Source: Roseovarius sp. MMSF_3281 (GTDB lineage: Bacteria > Pseudomonadota > Alphaproteobacteria > Rhodobacterales > Rhodobacteraceae). From it: DNA of 64,000 bases. Under the pieces are notes generated by a model. The model ran no database searches and was not told the DNA's origin. It worked only from the letters and a program-made list of their open reading frames with translations. Both the position numbers and the translations under genes were made by a program. Location: NCBI RefSeq assembly GCF_030733685.1, contig NZ_JASHIM010000012.1:1-64000 (forward strand), written 5' to 3'. Positions 8,138 to 23,900 of this stretch are shown piece after piece; the stretch's first letter is position 1; each line of letters starts with the position of its first letter.

Positions 8138-8515
8138 ATGGCTGATCTGAAAAAACTCGCTGAAGAGATCGTTGGTCTGACGCTTCTCGAAGCACAAGAA
8201 CTGAAAACCATCCTCAAGGATGAGTACGGCATCGAGCCCGCTTCCGGCGGCGCCGTGATGATGGCTGGCCCCGCGGAAGGCGGCGGCGAAGCGGCTGAAG
8301 AGCAAACCGAATTTGACGTTATCCTGAAATCGGCCGGCGCGTCGAAGATCAACGTCATCAAAGAGGTTCGCGGCATCACCGGCCTGGGCCTCAAAGAAGC
8401 CAAGGAACTGGTCGAAGCCGGCGGCAAAGCCGTCAAGGAAGGCGTCGACAAAGCCGAAGCCGACGAGATCAAAGAGAAACTCGAAGCGGCTGGCGCCGAG
8501 ATCGAGCTCAAGTGA
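8138..8515 (+). CDS. rplL: 50S ribosomal protein L7/L12
   Basis: Encodes 125 residues. The N-terminal dimerisation domain ([20 protein letters not shown]) is followed by an Ala/Gly/Glu hinge and the C-terminal factor-binding domain with [20 protein letters not shown] and [17 protein letters not shown]7/L12 recruits translational GTPases to the ribosome and is present in several copies per ribosome. Its TGA stop forms the first bases of a stable hairpin (8513-8535) that begins the array before rpoB. Confidence 0.98.
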   Translation: MADLKKLAEEIVGLTLLEAQELKTILKDEYGIEPASGGAVMMAGPAEGGGEAAEEQTEFDVILKSAGASKINVIKEVRGITGLGLKEAKELVEAGGKAVKEGVDKAEADEIKEKLEAAGAEIELK

Positions 8516-8739
8516 TCCCGCGGGCGGCGGGATCATCCCGGACGTGCTCCGGGATCTCCTGTCCCCCACGCGAGGCCCCGGATCAGGTCCGGGGCGTGGA
8601 TCGCAAAAATCCTGGCTGGAACGGGGCAAACCCGTTCCAGCCGAACCTGTCTTAGAAAGGGCTTTTGCAGCCCTTGGTTGGAAAGCCCTTTCTAAGGCGC
8701 GGTTCTCGCGATCGGGAGGCCCCTGGTGGGACAGGGGCC
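8513..8739 (+). promoter_or_regulatory. Array of six consecutive RNA hairpins between rplL and rpoB
   Basis: The stems are H1 8513-8521/8527-8535 (9 bp), H2 8535-8542/8548-8555 (8 bp), H3 8575-8582/8588-8595 (8 bp, extendable), H4 8614-8625/8631-8642 (12 bp), H5 8651-8663/8684-8696 (13 bp) and H6 8718-8725/8732-8739 (8 bp). All arms pair perfectly. H5 has an exclusive alternative, AAGGGCT pairing with the nearer AGCCCTT (8657-8675). None has a strong T tract. The array probably partially terminates, processes or stabilises the message so that stalk proteins exceed RNA polymerase. No open frame fills the 315 bp gap. Confidence 0.6.
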
Positions 8740-8830
8740 GGGAATGGATCGCACCCGCCGTCTCGTATGGGTACGCCGCTGTAGCCCGACAGCAGGCGCT
8801 TCCGGTGAGAAACGAAAGGTGACATCGACC

Positions 8831-12979
<4,149 letters not shown>

Positions 12980-13059
12980 CGTTTTCCAAAGGGTGCGCAG
13001 CTTCTGCGCACCCCACGCCACCCCTCTCCACCGCACCCTCTCAGAATTGAGGACATAGA

Positions 13060-16000
13060 ATGAACCAGGAACTCACAAACAACCCTTTCAACCCGAACGC
13101 CCCCGCCAAGGTGTTCGATGAAATCAAGGTCAGCCTTGCCTCGCCCGAGCGGATCCTTTCGTGGTCCTTCGGTGAGATCAAGAAGCCCGAGACCATCAAC
13201 TACCGGACCTTCAAGCCCGAGCGTGATGGCCTGTTCTGCGCCCGTATCTTCGGGCCGATCAAGGATTACGAATGCCTTTGCGGCAAGTATAAGCGGATGA
13301 AATATCGCGGCGTTGTCTGCGAGAAATGCGGGGTCGAAGTCACCCTGCAAAAGGTTCGCCGTGAACGCATGGGTCACATCGAACTGGCCGCGCCCTGCGC
13401 CCATATCTGGTTTCTCAAGTCGCTGCCAAGCCGCATCGGCCTGATGCTGGACATGACCCTGCGCGATCTGGAACGCGTGCTTTACTTCGAAAACTACGTG
13501 GTGATCGAACCGGGCTTGACCGATCTGCAATACGGCCAGATGCTCTCTGAAGAAGAGTTCATGGATGCGCAAGACGCCTATGGCGCGGATGCCTTCACCG
13601 CGAATATCGGGGCCGAGGCGGTGCGCGAAATGCTGGCCAATATCGACCTTGAATCCGAGGCCGAGCAACTGCGCGCCGATCTGGCCGAAGCCACGGGCGA
13701 GTTGAAGCCCAAGAAGATCATCAAGCGCCTCAAGGTCGTCGAAAGCTTCCTTGAATCCGGCAACCGCCCGGAATGGATGATCATGACCGTGATCCCGGTC
13801 ATCCCGCCCGAGCTGCGCCCGCTGGTGCCGCTGGACGGGGGCCGGTTCGCAACCTCGGACCTCAACGACCTTTACCGTCGCGTGATCAACCGGAACAACC
13901 GCCTCAAGCGCCTGATCGAACTGCGCGCGCCCGATATCATCGTCCGCAACGAAAAGCGGATGCTGCAGGAATCGGTCGATGCGCTGTTTGACAACGGCCG
14001 CCGTGGCCGCGTGATCACCGGTGCCAACAAGCGCCCGCTGAAATCTCTGTCGGACATGCTGAAAGGCAAGCAGGGCCGCTTCCGTCAGAACCTTCTGGGC
14101 AAACGGGTCGACTTCTCGGGCCGCTCGGTCATCGTGACCGGGCCGGAACTCAAGCTGCACCAGTGCGGCTTGCCCAAGAAGATGGCGCTGGAACTGTTCA
14201 AGCCCTTCATCTACTCGCGGCTGGAAGCCAAGGGGATGTCCTCGACCGTCAAGCAAGCCAAGAAGCTGGTCGAGAAAGAGCGCCCCGAGGTCTGGGATAT
14301 CCTTGACGAGGTGATCCGCGAACATCCGGTCATGCTCAACCGTGCGCCGACGCTGCACCGTCTGGGCATCCAGGCGTTCGAGCCCACCCTGATCGAGGGC
14401 AAGGCGATCCAGCTTCACCCGCTCGTGTGTTCGGCCTTCAACGCCGACTTCGACGGTGACCAGATGGCCGTGCACGTGCCGCTTAGCCTCGAAGCGCAGC
14501 TGGAAGCCCGCGTGCTGATGATGTCGACGAACAACGTTCTGTCGCCCGCCAACGGCGCACCGATCATCGTTCCCTCGCAGGATATGGTTCTGGGCCTTTA
14601 CTACACCTCGATCATGCGTGACGGCATGAAGGGCGAAGGCATGGTCTTTTCCTCCATCGAAGAGGTGCAGCACGCGCTGGACGCGGGCGAGGTGCATATG
14701 CATGCGCGCATCACCGCACGTGTGCCGCAGGTCGACCCGGAAACCGGCGAAGTGGTTGCAAAACGCTATGAGACCACCCCGGGCCGTGTTCGCATCGGCG
14801 CGCTGCTGCCGATGAACACCAAGGCACCTTTCGAACTGGTCAACAAGCTGCTGCGCAAGAAGGAAGTGCAGCAAACGATCGACACCGTCTATCGTTACTG
14901 CGGCCAGAAAGAGAGCGTGATCTTCTGTGACCAGATCATGTCGATGGGCTTCAAGGAAGCCTTCCGCGCCGGGATTTCCTTCGGCAAGGACGACATGGTG
15001 ATCCCCGACAGCAAATGGACCATCGTCGAGGAAACCCGCGAACAGGTGAAAGGGTTCGAACAACAGTACATGGACGGCCTGATCACCCAGGGCGAAAAGT
15101 ACAACAAGGTTGTCGATGCATGGTCGAAGTGCAACGATCAGGTCACCGAGGCGATGATGGGCACCATCTCGGCCGAGAAGCGTGACGAAAAAGGCGCGGT
15201 CGAGGAACCCAACAGCGTTTACATGATGGCCCACTCGGGCGCGCGGGGCTCGGTCACGCAGATGAAACAGCTGGGCGGGATGCGCGGCCTGATGGCCAAG
15301 CCAAACGGCGACATCATCGAAACGCCGATCATCTCGAACTTCAAGGAAGGCCTGACCGTGTTGGAGTACTTCAACTCCACCCACGGCGCCCGGAAGGGTC
15401 TGTCGGACACCGCCTTGAAAACCGCGAACTCGGGGTACCTGACGCGTCGCCTGGTGGACGTGGCACAAGACTGCATCGTGCGCGAGCATGACTGCGGCAC
15501 CGAACGCGCCATCACCGCCGAGGCCGCCGTCAACGACGGCGAGATCGTGGCGTCCTTGGGCGAACGTATCCTTGGCCGCGTCGCCGCCGAGGATATCGTC
15601 AACCCGGTGACCGAAGAGGTGGTCATCGCCGCCGGTCAACTGATCGACGAACGTATGGCCGACGCCGTGGAAGAGGCCGCCGTGCAAACCGCGCGCATCC
15701 GCTCGCCCCTCACCTGTGAGGCCGAGGATGGTGTCTGCGCCATGTGCTACGGGCGTGACCTTGCCCGCGGCACCATGGTCAACACCGGCGAGGCCGTGGG
15801 CATCATCGCCGCACAGTCGATCGGTGAACCCGGTACACAGCTGACCATGCGGACCTTCCACATCGGCGGCGTTGCCCAGGGTGGCCAACAGTCCTTCCAG
15901 GAGGCAGGGCAGGCCGGCACGATCTCCTTCGAGAACGCGCAGACGCTGGAAAACGCTTCGGACGAAACCCTTGTCATGAACCGCAACATGAAACTGCGGA

Positions 16001-17307
16001 TCATGGGCGAGAACGACGCCGAGCTGGCCAGCTTCAAACTGGGTTACGGCACCAAGCTGCACGTCAAGGACGGCGACAAGGTGGATCGTGGCGACAAGCT
16101 CTTTGAATGGGACCCCTACACTCTGCCGATCCTGGCCGAGAAGGGCGGCACCGCCAAGTTCGTCGATCTGGTCAGCGGCGTTGCCGTGCGTGACGTGACC
16201 GACGAGGCCACCGGCATGACGCAGAAGATCGTCACCGACTGGCGCGCGGCCCCCAAGGGCAACGAGCTCAAGCCCGAGATCATCGTCGTGGGCGAAGACG
16301 GGGAGCCGGTGCGCAACGACGCGGGCAACCCGGTGACCTACCCGATGTCGGTGGATGCCATCCTGTCGGTCGAAGACGGGCAGGAAATCCATGCCGGTGA
16401 CGTCGTCGCGCGTATCCCGCGCGAAGGCGCCAAGACCAAGGACATCACCGGTGGTCTGCCGCGTGTGGCCGAACTCTTCGAGGCACGTCGCCCCAAGGAT
16501 CACGCCATCATCGCCGAGATCGACGGTTACGTGCGTTACGGTCGCGACTACAAGAACAAGCGCCGGATCAGCATCGAACCCTCGGACGAGTCGATGGAGC
16601 CCGTCGAATACATGGTGCCCAAGGGCAAGCACATTCCTGTCCAGGAAGGTGACTTCGTTCAGAAGGGCGACTACATCATGGACGGCAACCCCGCGCCCCA
16701 CGACATCCTGTCGATCATGGGTGTCGAAGCGCTTGCCGATTACATGATCGACGAGGTGCAGGACGTCTATCGCCTGCAGGGTGTGAAGATCAACGACAAG
16801 CACATCGAGGTGGTCGTTCGCCAGATGCTGCAAAAGTGGGAGATCCTGGACTCGGGCGAAACCACGCTGCTCAAGGGCGAACATGTGGACAAGGCCGAAT
16901 TCGACGCCGCCAACGAAAAGGCGATTGCCAAGGGGGGCCGCCCGGCACAGGGCGAACCGATCCTTCTGGGCATCACCAAGGCAAGCCTGCAAACCCGCAG
17001 CTTCATCTCGGCGGCCTCGTTCCAGGAAACCACCCGCGTGCTTACCGAAGCCTCGGTTCAGGGCAAGCGCGATAAGCTGGTCGGCCTGAAGGAAAACGTC
17101 ATCGTGGGCCGCCTTATCCCGGCGGGCACCGGTGGCGCGACCCTCAAGGTCCGTCACATCGCGCAGGGCCGGGACAACGTGGTTATCGACGCCCGCCGCG
17201 AAGAAGCCGAAGCCGCCGCAGCGCTTGCTGCCCCGGTCGAGGATGACGTGGTTGGCGGGGATGAATTCGACACCTTCGTCGACACCCCCGAAAGCCGCGA
17301 CGAGTAA
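13060..17307 (+). CDS. rpoC: DNA-directed RNA polymerase subunit beta'
   Basis: Encodes 1415 residues. The N-terminal zinc site uses Cys72, Cys74, Cys87 and Cys90 ([20 protein letters not shown]). The catalytic magnesium loop NADFDGDQM begins at residue 461. The second zinc site includes [19 protein letters not shown], and the trigger-loop region contains [17 protein letters not shown]. It is the last gene of the transcription/translation block and is followed 20 bases later by a strong terminator. In many relatives rpsL-rpsG-fusA come next; here an accessory toxin island follows. Confidence 0.99.
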   Translation: MNQELTNNPFNPNAPAKVFDEIKVSLASPERILSWSFGEIKKPETINYRTFKPERDGLFCARIFGPIKDYECLCGKYKRMKYRGVVCEKCGVEVTLQKVRRERMGHIELAAPCAHIWFLKSLPSRIGLMLDMTLRDLERVLYFENYVVIEPGLTDLQYGQMLSEEEFMDAQDAYGADAFTANIGAEAVREMLANIDLESEAEQLRADLAEATGELKPKKIIKRLKVVESFLESGNRPEWMIMTVIPVIPPELRPLVPLDGGRFATSDLNDLYRRVINRNNRLKRLIELRAPDIIVRNEKRMLQESVDALFDNGRRGRVITGANKRPLKSLSDMLKGKQGRFRQNLLGKRVDFSGRSVIVTGPELKLHQCGLPKKMALELFKPFIYSRLEAKGMSSTVKQAKKLVEKERPEVWDILDEVIREHPVMLNRAPTLHRLGIQAFEPTLIEGKAIQLHPLVCSAFNADFDGDQMAVHVPLSLEAQLEARVLMMSTNNVLSPANGAPIIVPSQDMVLGLYYTSIMRDGMKGEGMVFSSIEEVQHALDAGEVHMHARITARVPQVDPETGEVVAKRYETTPGRVRIGALLPMNTKAPFELVNKLLRKKEVQQTIDTVYRYCGQKESVIFCDQIMSMGFKEAFRAGISFGKDDMVIPDSKWTIVEETREQVKGFEQQYMDGLITQGEKYNKVVDAWSKCNDQVTEAMMGTISAEKRDEKGAVEEPNSVYMMAHSGARGSVTQMKQLGGMRGLMAKPNGDIIETPIISNFKEGLTVLEYFNSTHGARKGLSDTALKTANSGYLTRRLVDVAQDCIVREHDCGTERAITAEAAVNDGEIVASLGERILGRVAAEDIVNPVTEEVVIAAGQLIDERMADAVEEAAVQTARIRSPLTCEAEDGVCAMCYGRDLARGTMVNTGEAVGIIAAQSIGEPGTQLTMRTFHIGGVAQGGQQSFQEAGQAGTISFENAQTLENASDETLVMNRNMKLRIMGENDAELASFKLGYGTKLHVKDGDKVDRGDKLFEWDPYTLPILAEKGGTAKFVDLVSGVAVRDVTDEATGMTQKIVTDWRAAPKGNELKPEIIVVGEDGEPVRNDAGNPVTYPMSVDAILSVEDGQEIHAGDVVARIPREGAKTKDITGGLPRVAELFEARRPKDHAIIAEIDGYVRYGRDYKNKRRISIEPSDESMEPVEYMVPKGKHIPVQEGDFVQKGDYIMDGNPAPHDILSIMGVEALADYMIDEVQDVYRLQGVKINDKHIEVVVRQMLQKWEILDSGETTLLKGEHVDKAEFDAANEKAIAKGGRPAQGEPILLGITKASLQTRSFISAASFQETTRVLTEASVQGKRDKLVGLKENVIVGRLIPAGTGGATLKVRHIAQGRDNVVIDARREEAEAAAALAAPVEDDVVGGDEFDTFVDTPESRDE

Positions 17308-17328
17308 ACGCGCCCTGATCGAAACATC

Positions 17329-17357
17329 AAAAGGCCCCGCCCCGCGCGGGGCCTTTT
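17329..17357 (+). terminator. Strong rho-independent terminator after rpoC
   Basis: AAAAGGCCCCGC (17329-17340) and GCGGGGCCTTTT (17346-17357) form a perfect 12 bp stem with a five-base loop, ending in a short T run. It closes the rpl-rpo transcription unit and insulates it from the toxin island. Confidence 0.9.
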
Positions 17358-17459
17358 GCCGTTTGAAAGGTAAGGGAAAGCCCGCAGTGGGTTCGGAGCG
17401 CAATGAACGCTTTGATGCTTTGCTGGACAGTCATTCACCGTTTCGCCCGGGCTTGCCCC

Positions 17460-17587
17460 GGGCCGCGCCCGACCCTCCCCCCGGGAGGGCGCATGGGTGG
17501 CGTTTTGCACCGACTCAATGATTTGCGTGTGACGCTGTTATTCCCTGAATACCTGTTGCAAGGCCCTCCCAGGGTCGGGCGCGGCCC
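17460..17587. repeat. Long-range inverted repeat at the left edge of the toxin island
   Basis: A 17 bp arm at 17460-17476 (GGGCCGCGCCCGACCCT) is repeated in perfect inverted orientation at 17571-17587, 94 bp apart. Smaller palindromes nest at the left arm (CCCGGGCTTGCCCCGGG at 17446-17462 and CCCTCCCCCCGGGAGGG at 17473-17489). The gap 17358-17905 contains no convincing gene. The structure resembles dispersed extragenic palindromic repeats, or the scar of a small non-autonomous element. No transposase is nearby. Confidence 0.6.
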
Positions 17588-17793
17588 TTCTTGATTTGTT
17601 TAAATGCCCGCTTCGTCATGCACAGCCGACATTCATCGCAACCAGCGCCCGAAGGTTTCTGCGGCTTGCAAGCCCATGATCAGACATGGTTTTTGCAATT
17701 CCCCCGAATGCAAATGATGGCCGGGCGCGGCGTGCCGGGCCGCGTTACCGGGCGGCCCGCTGCGCGCCTTTTGGCCGACCGGGGCAAAACAAA

Positions 17794-17820
17794 TTGACGG
17801 GTTGCGAGAATTGATACTAC
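17794..17820 (+). promoter_or_regulatory. Weak candidate promoter for the Tc toxin genes
   Basis: TTGACG (17794-17799) and TACTAC (17815-17820) are spaced 15 bases apart in the AT-richer 120 bp ahead of the toxin gene. The -10 is weak and the spacer is short, so this is only the best sigma-70-like candidate. A T-rich 85-base leader follows before the ribosome site AAGGGA at 17895-17900. Confidence 0.3.
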
Positions 17821-17905
17821 CCTGAGTTGAGGCTCCTTTAAGCCCTTTTCGAATACTTCTTGTTTTTCATGGTTTCTTCTTTCGTCGTGTTTTCAAGGGA
17901 TCGCG

Positions 17906-20900
17906 ATGTCTGGGTCATCGAATTTTTCGCCATCGAATTTGGCATTGTCCTATCAGGTCTCGGCAGATCGCTTTACCGGGTCGGCACAGGTCAGTCTTGA
18001 TTTCGACCTCCCCGAGGGCCGCAACGGTCTGCAGCCGACCCTCGGTCTGAGCTATGCCTCCTCGCGCCTGCAGGGGGCCTTCGGGCGCGGTTGGGTCCTG
18101 ATGGGCCTGCCGGTGATTACCGTCGACAGCAGCGATCACCTGCCGCGCTACGATCAAAGCGATGGCTATACCGCCACCCTGGGCGGTTCGCTTGTGCCCA
18201 GGCGCGACGCGGCGGGCCGGGCCGTGGCCCGCACCGAGGCCGGGTTCCGGGTGGAAGCTTTCATCGCGCAGGAAAACAACAGCCGTATCCGGTTCGAACG
18301 CTGGGTCGAGATCGCCACCGGCGCGGTCCACTGGCGCAGCCGCGACACCACCGATGCGGTCACCGTCTATGGCCGCGACCCCGAGGCCGGCACCTGCATT
18401 GCCGACCCGGCGCAGCCCCGGCACATCTATCAATGGTTGCCGGAACTGACGGTCAATGCCCGGGGCGATGCCATCTGGTACCAATATCTGTCCGAGGATC
18501 TGCGCGGCGGGGCAGGCGGGCGATTGGCCGACCGCGCCCGGCGCGGCGCACTGGCGCAACGCTATCTCAAATCCGTGCATTGGGTGAACACGACCCCGGC
18601 GCAGGATGCCGACGCCTTCGACCCGGCGACCAGCGGATGGGCCTTCCAACTGGTCTTTGATTATGGCGATCACGCCCCGGATGCACCCGGCCCCGTGCCC
18701 GACCGCGCGTGGCCCGCTCGGCCCGATCCCTTTTCCACCTGCACTGCGGGGTTCGACCTGCGGACATGGCGCCTGTGTCAGCGCGCCTTGCTGTTTCACC
18801 AATTCGATGCACTGGGGCCGCAGCCCGTCCTGACCCGCAGCATCGCCTTCGATTATGATGAACGCAGCAGCGGCACCTTGCTGACCGGCGTGACCAAGAC
18901 AGGCTGGCGCGAGGGGGCCAGCCGCGCCATGCCGCCGCTTCGGTTCGACTATACCCAACCGTCGATCGCCGATACCTTCGCCGCCGTGCCGGCCCCCCTG
19001 CAGGCCACCGCCCCCGGTGGCCTGTCGAATGCCAAGACGCTTCTGGCCGATCTCTACGGCGAAGGCTTGCCGGGCCTGTTGCAGGATGACCCCGCCGGGT
19101 GGTTCTTTCAACGCAACCTCGGCGGCGGGCGGTTCGCGCCGCCCGTCTGTGTGCAAAGCCGCCCGGCCCACAGCCTTGCGGCGATATCGCTTGGCGATTT
19201 CGACGGTGACGGCAACATGGATGCGGTGGCCTATGCCGGGCAGGGGGCGGGGCATTACACATTCGACCGCAGCAAGGGGGAATGGAGTGCCTTTCACCCC
19301 TTCGATGAAATGCCCGCCCTTGGCAGCCTTGCCGGGCTGCAACGGCTGGACATGACGGGCGATGGCCGCGCCGATCTGGTGGTGCGCGACGGCGAGGGCC
19401 TGCGCTATTACGAGGCGCGCGGCCGCGCCGGTTACGCGCCCCAGGCACAGCGTACCCGCCTGAGCGAAGCGGCCGCCCAAGGCCCCACCGGCGCCCCCCC
19501 GCTCGGCAGTGATCCGGCCAATGATTACCTTTTCGCCGATATGACCGGCGATGGCCTGCAGGATCAGGTCTTGGTGCGCAGCGGCATGATTGCCTATTGG
19601 CCGGGTCTGGGCGGCGGCCGTTTCGGCGTGCCGGTGGTTATGGAAAACGCGCCGGTTCTCGATACCGCGGGCGGCTTTGCGCTGGATCGTATCCTGCTGG
19701 CGGATCTGGATGGCGCGGGCACGGCGGACCTGATCCTTCTGGGCGAAGGGGAGGTCCGCATCTGGACCAACGAGGCCGGCAATGGCTGGAGCGCGCCGCG
19801 CATCCTGTCGGGCCTGCCGATGATCGACACCAAAAGCACCGTCGAGGTGGCCGATATCATGGCCGACGGGCGCCTGTCGCTGGTCTGGACCGAAGTGCGC
19901 CCCGGTCGCATCGCCACATGGCAAAGCCTGCCTTTGTCCGGTGCGGTGCCGCCGGGCCTGATGCGCGAGCTGCGCAATGGCATGGGCCGTTGCGACCGCC
20001 TGGAATATGGCCACTCGGCGCAGCATTACCTGCGCGATCAAGGCAGCGACCGGGCATGGGATACCAGCCTGCCCAGCCATCTGGTCACGGTGGACCGGGT
20101 GATCACCGAAGACCTGATCACCGGCACCCTATATGAGACGCAACTGCGCTATCGCAACGGGGCCTATGACGGGCGAAGCCGCAGTTTCGCGGGCTTTGGC
20201 GAGGTCGAGGTCGTCACCGCCGATTTCCTGCACACCGGGGGCGACGACCTGCCGGTCAGTGAACCGCTGATGACCCGCGCCTTCTATGATCACGGGCAGG
20301 GCGATCCGGCACAGGCGCGCTATTGGCAGGGCGATCCGCAGGAAATCAAGGTTCCGGCCTTCCATTTCGAACGCCCGCCCGGTGCGCCGGTGCCTGATAT
20401 GGAAACCCTGCAGGACGCGCGCAAATGCCTGCGCGGGCGTGTCCTGCGCGAAGAAACCTACGCCATCGGGGCCGATGGCCCGGCCCCGGTGCCGATGTCG
20501 GTCAACCAATCGGGCTTTGCCCTGCGCATGGAACAGCCCCCCGCCGCCGCAGCCGCCCTGCGCAACCGCAGGCGGCCACAGGATCGCGCGGTGCTGGCCT
20601 GTTTTGACCGCGAAAGCAGCGCCGCACTTTATCACGGGGTCGCCGATGATCCGCGTGAATCGCATGCCTTCATCCTGCACCGCGATGACCATGGGGCCGA
20701 TACGCTGGTCGCAACGCTTTGTTACCCGCGCCGCGCCGGACAACCGGTCGAGGATACGGGGCAATCCACCCTGACATGCGAGATCACGCGCAAAACCCTG
20801 CACCACGCGGACGAGGACGCGCTTTTGTCGCTCAACCTTTTGCGCGAACAGGAAGAGTTCGTTTTGCCCGGCTTGGCAGCCCCGGCGCGCGGCTGGTTCC

Positions 20901-23900
20901 GGTTTGACGAACTGGCGGCGCTTGTGGATACGGCGCTGGCCGACCCTTTGGAGTTTGCCGCCCCGCCGGTGCCCAACCGCGCCCTGCGCAGCCATTGGAG
21001 CCGGCAAATCCACTATGACGCGGCAGGCCTGCCCGCCGATTTCGACCGCCCGCAGGATATCGCGCAACCGCCGCGCCTGCACCACGCCGAAAGCGCCGTG
21101 TTCTCTGACCTTTTCGCCACCACGCATTACGGCGGCAGTATCGGCCCGCGCCTGACCGATCTGGGCCATTGGCAACGCGATGGGCATTGGTGGCGGGCAA
21201 CCCCGGTGCTGACCTACCTCGAGGCTGCCGGGTTCTTCCGCGCCACGGGGCATATCCTGCCCGATGGGCGGCGCACGACAAACGGCTTTGACGCGGCGCA
21301 TCTGTTCGCCGTGGCGATGACCGACCCATTTGGCGCGGTCGCGACCAGCGTGATCGACTATCACGCGCTTGCCCCCCGCCGCAGCGAAAGCCCGACCGGC
21401 GCATGGAGCGAAACCGTGTTCGACCCGCTGGGCATCCCGCTGCGCGCCGCCCATGGCGGCAGCGTGGTGGATGACACCGGCACCCCGCAGCCTTGGGGCT
21501 TTGATCCGCCGCCCGCCGGGCCGGTTCCCGATCTGGCAACCGCATTGGCCGATCCGGCGGGGGCGCTTGGGGCGGCCTCACAGCTGATGATCTACGATCT
21601 TGAGGCGTTTGAAAGGGATGGCAGCCCGCCGGTACAACTGTCCATTCTGGCGGGCGATCTGCGGCATGACGGGCAGGGCGCGGCGCAGGCCATGGGCCAT
21701 CTGCGCGTCGAAGTTTTGTATCACGACGGCTACGGCGAGGTTCTGAGCGGCAAACAACGGGTCGAGGGCGGCCCGGCCATTCACCGCGATGCGCAAGGCG
21801 ACGTGGTGCTGGCCGCCGACGGCACGCCCGATCTGCAAGATGCCGCCCAACGCTGGAGCACCAACGGCTGGGTCCAGCGCAACCAGAAGGGCGAGCCGAT
21901 CCGCGCCTATGAACCTTATTTCTCGGACCGCCCCGATTACGAGGCCGACGAGGTGCTGCAACAATTCGGCCAGCCCACCGAACAGTATTTCGATGCCTTC
22001 GGACGGGTGGTGCGGCGGCTTCTGCCCGGCGGGGCCATGGAACGCTCGGACTATGGCGCGTGGGGAGAGCGGCATTTCGATGCCAATGACACGGTCGATC
22101 AATCCGCGTGGCGGCTGTCGCGGGACATTCTGCCCGCCGATCACCCCGACCGCCGCGCGCTTGACGGCAGCTTGCCCCATGCAGGCACCCCGGTGGAACG
22201 CATCTTCGATGCCACCGGCGCACAGGTGCGCCTGCGCGAGGATGGCGGGGCCGCGGGCCTGCGCGAAATGCGCAGTCTTTATGACCACTACGGCGATATC
22301 ACGCGCGTCATTGATGCGCGCGGGGTCGAAACCTCGCGCCATGTCCATGACATGCAGGGGCGCAAGATCACCGAATGGCTGGCCGATGCCGGCCAGACCC
22401 GCGCCCTGTTCGATGATCGCGACAACGCCGTGGAATTGACGCTGGCCAATGGCACCATCCGGCACACGCGGTTTGACGCCACCGACCGGATCGTCGCCGT
22501 GGATGTCGATACCGGCGCTGGACTGCGCCGGGTTGAGACGGTGAGCTATGCCGATGACCACACCGATGCCGACACGCTGGCACGCAATCTTTTGGGGATG
22601 GCCGTGATCACGCGGGACGATGCGGGCGAACACCGCCTGCTGGATGCCCTGCCCACCGGGCAGCCCACCCGCAGCTCGATGCAACTTCTGGCCGATGCCG
22701 AGGCCGCGCCCGATTGGACGGGCGCCGTGGCGCTGGAGGCGGATGTCTTTACCACCCGCATGCACCACGATGCCTTTGGCCGCCCCTTGAGCGAAGAGCG
22801 CCCCGATGGCACACGCCTGCGGGCCGCCTATACCGATGGCGGCCATCTTGCCGCCCTGTCGGTGGCCACGCTGGACGGGCAGGTGCCCGAAACCGAAATC
22901 CTTGGCGATGCGCGCTACAACGTGGAGGGGCAGCGCGAATTCGCCCGTCTGGGCAACGGCGTCGAACTGACCCGCAGCTATGACCCCGACACCCGTCTGG
23001 TCCGACGGATCGAGGCCCGCCGCCCCGCCGCCGGGGCGCGCGTGCGGCTGATCCAGAACCTCAATTATACCTATGACCCGGTGGGCAATATCACCGCCTG
23101 TCACGATCTGGCCCATGATCCGGCGGGCGGCGGGGCTTCGGCCTTTTTCCGCACCGCCCCCGCCGTCAGCGCCGCGCGCTTTTATACCTATGATCCCTTC
23201 TACCGGCTGACGCGCTGCGAGGGGCGGGCGCATAACGCGCTCACTGCCGGGCCAACCCCGCAGGCCGGTTTCGCACTGTCGGATGGCTCGGCCACCGAAC
23301 GCTTTAGCCAAACCTACGAATACGACCTTTCGAACAATCTTGAGCGCCTGCGCCACACCGGCACCCTGAGCAACTTTACACAGGATTTCTGGATCGACGC
23401 GGCCAGCAACCGATCGCGCCCCGCCTTGGGGGCCGATGGCCTGCCCCATGCCAACCCGCAGGCCGATTTCGCCGCCTCGGGCGAGGTGCAGCGCATGGAC
23501 CACATCGCAAGGTTGGAATGGCGGCACGATCAACGGCTGGCCCGCGCGGTGGTGATCGACCGCGCGGATCAGGGGCTGCCGGATGATGACGAGGTTTATC
23601 TTTACGATGGCGACGGTAACCGCCTGCGCCGGATCACCCGCCGCATGCTGGCCGGTGGCATCATTGAACGAACCGAGGTGACCTATCTGCCCGGCGCGCA
23701 ACGCCGCCGCATCTTCCGCGACGATCGGATGATCCTTGAGAGGTTCACGACCACGCTGTCCGATGGCCTGTCCGATATCGCCGAGCTTTACCGCTGGACC
23801 CTCGACAGCGGCGCGCGGGAAACCGACGACGTGACCGCGCACCGCCTGCGCTATACGCTGGGCGATCACCTGGGCTCGGCCTCGCTGCGGCTGGACGAGA

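Noticed and set aside
17591..17797. 68-codon forward frame in the island's left non-coding gap.
   Set aside because: No ribosome site, unusual composition for the genome and no recognisable sequence.
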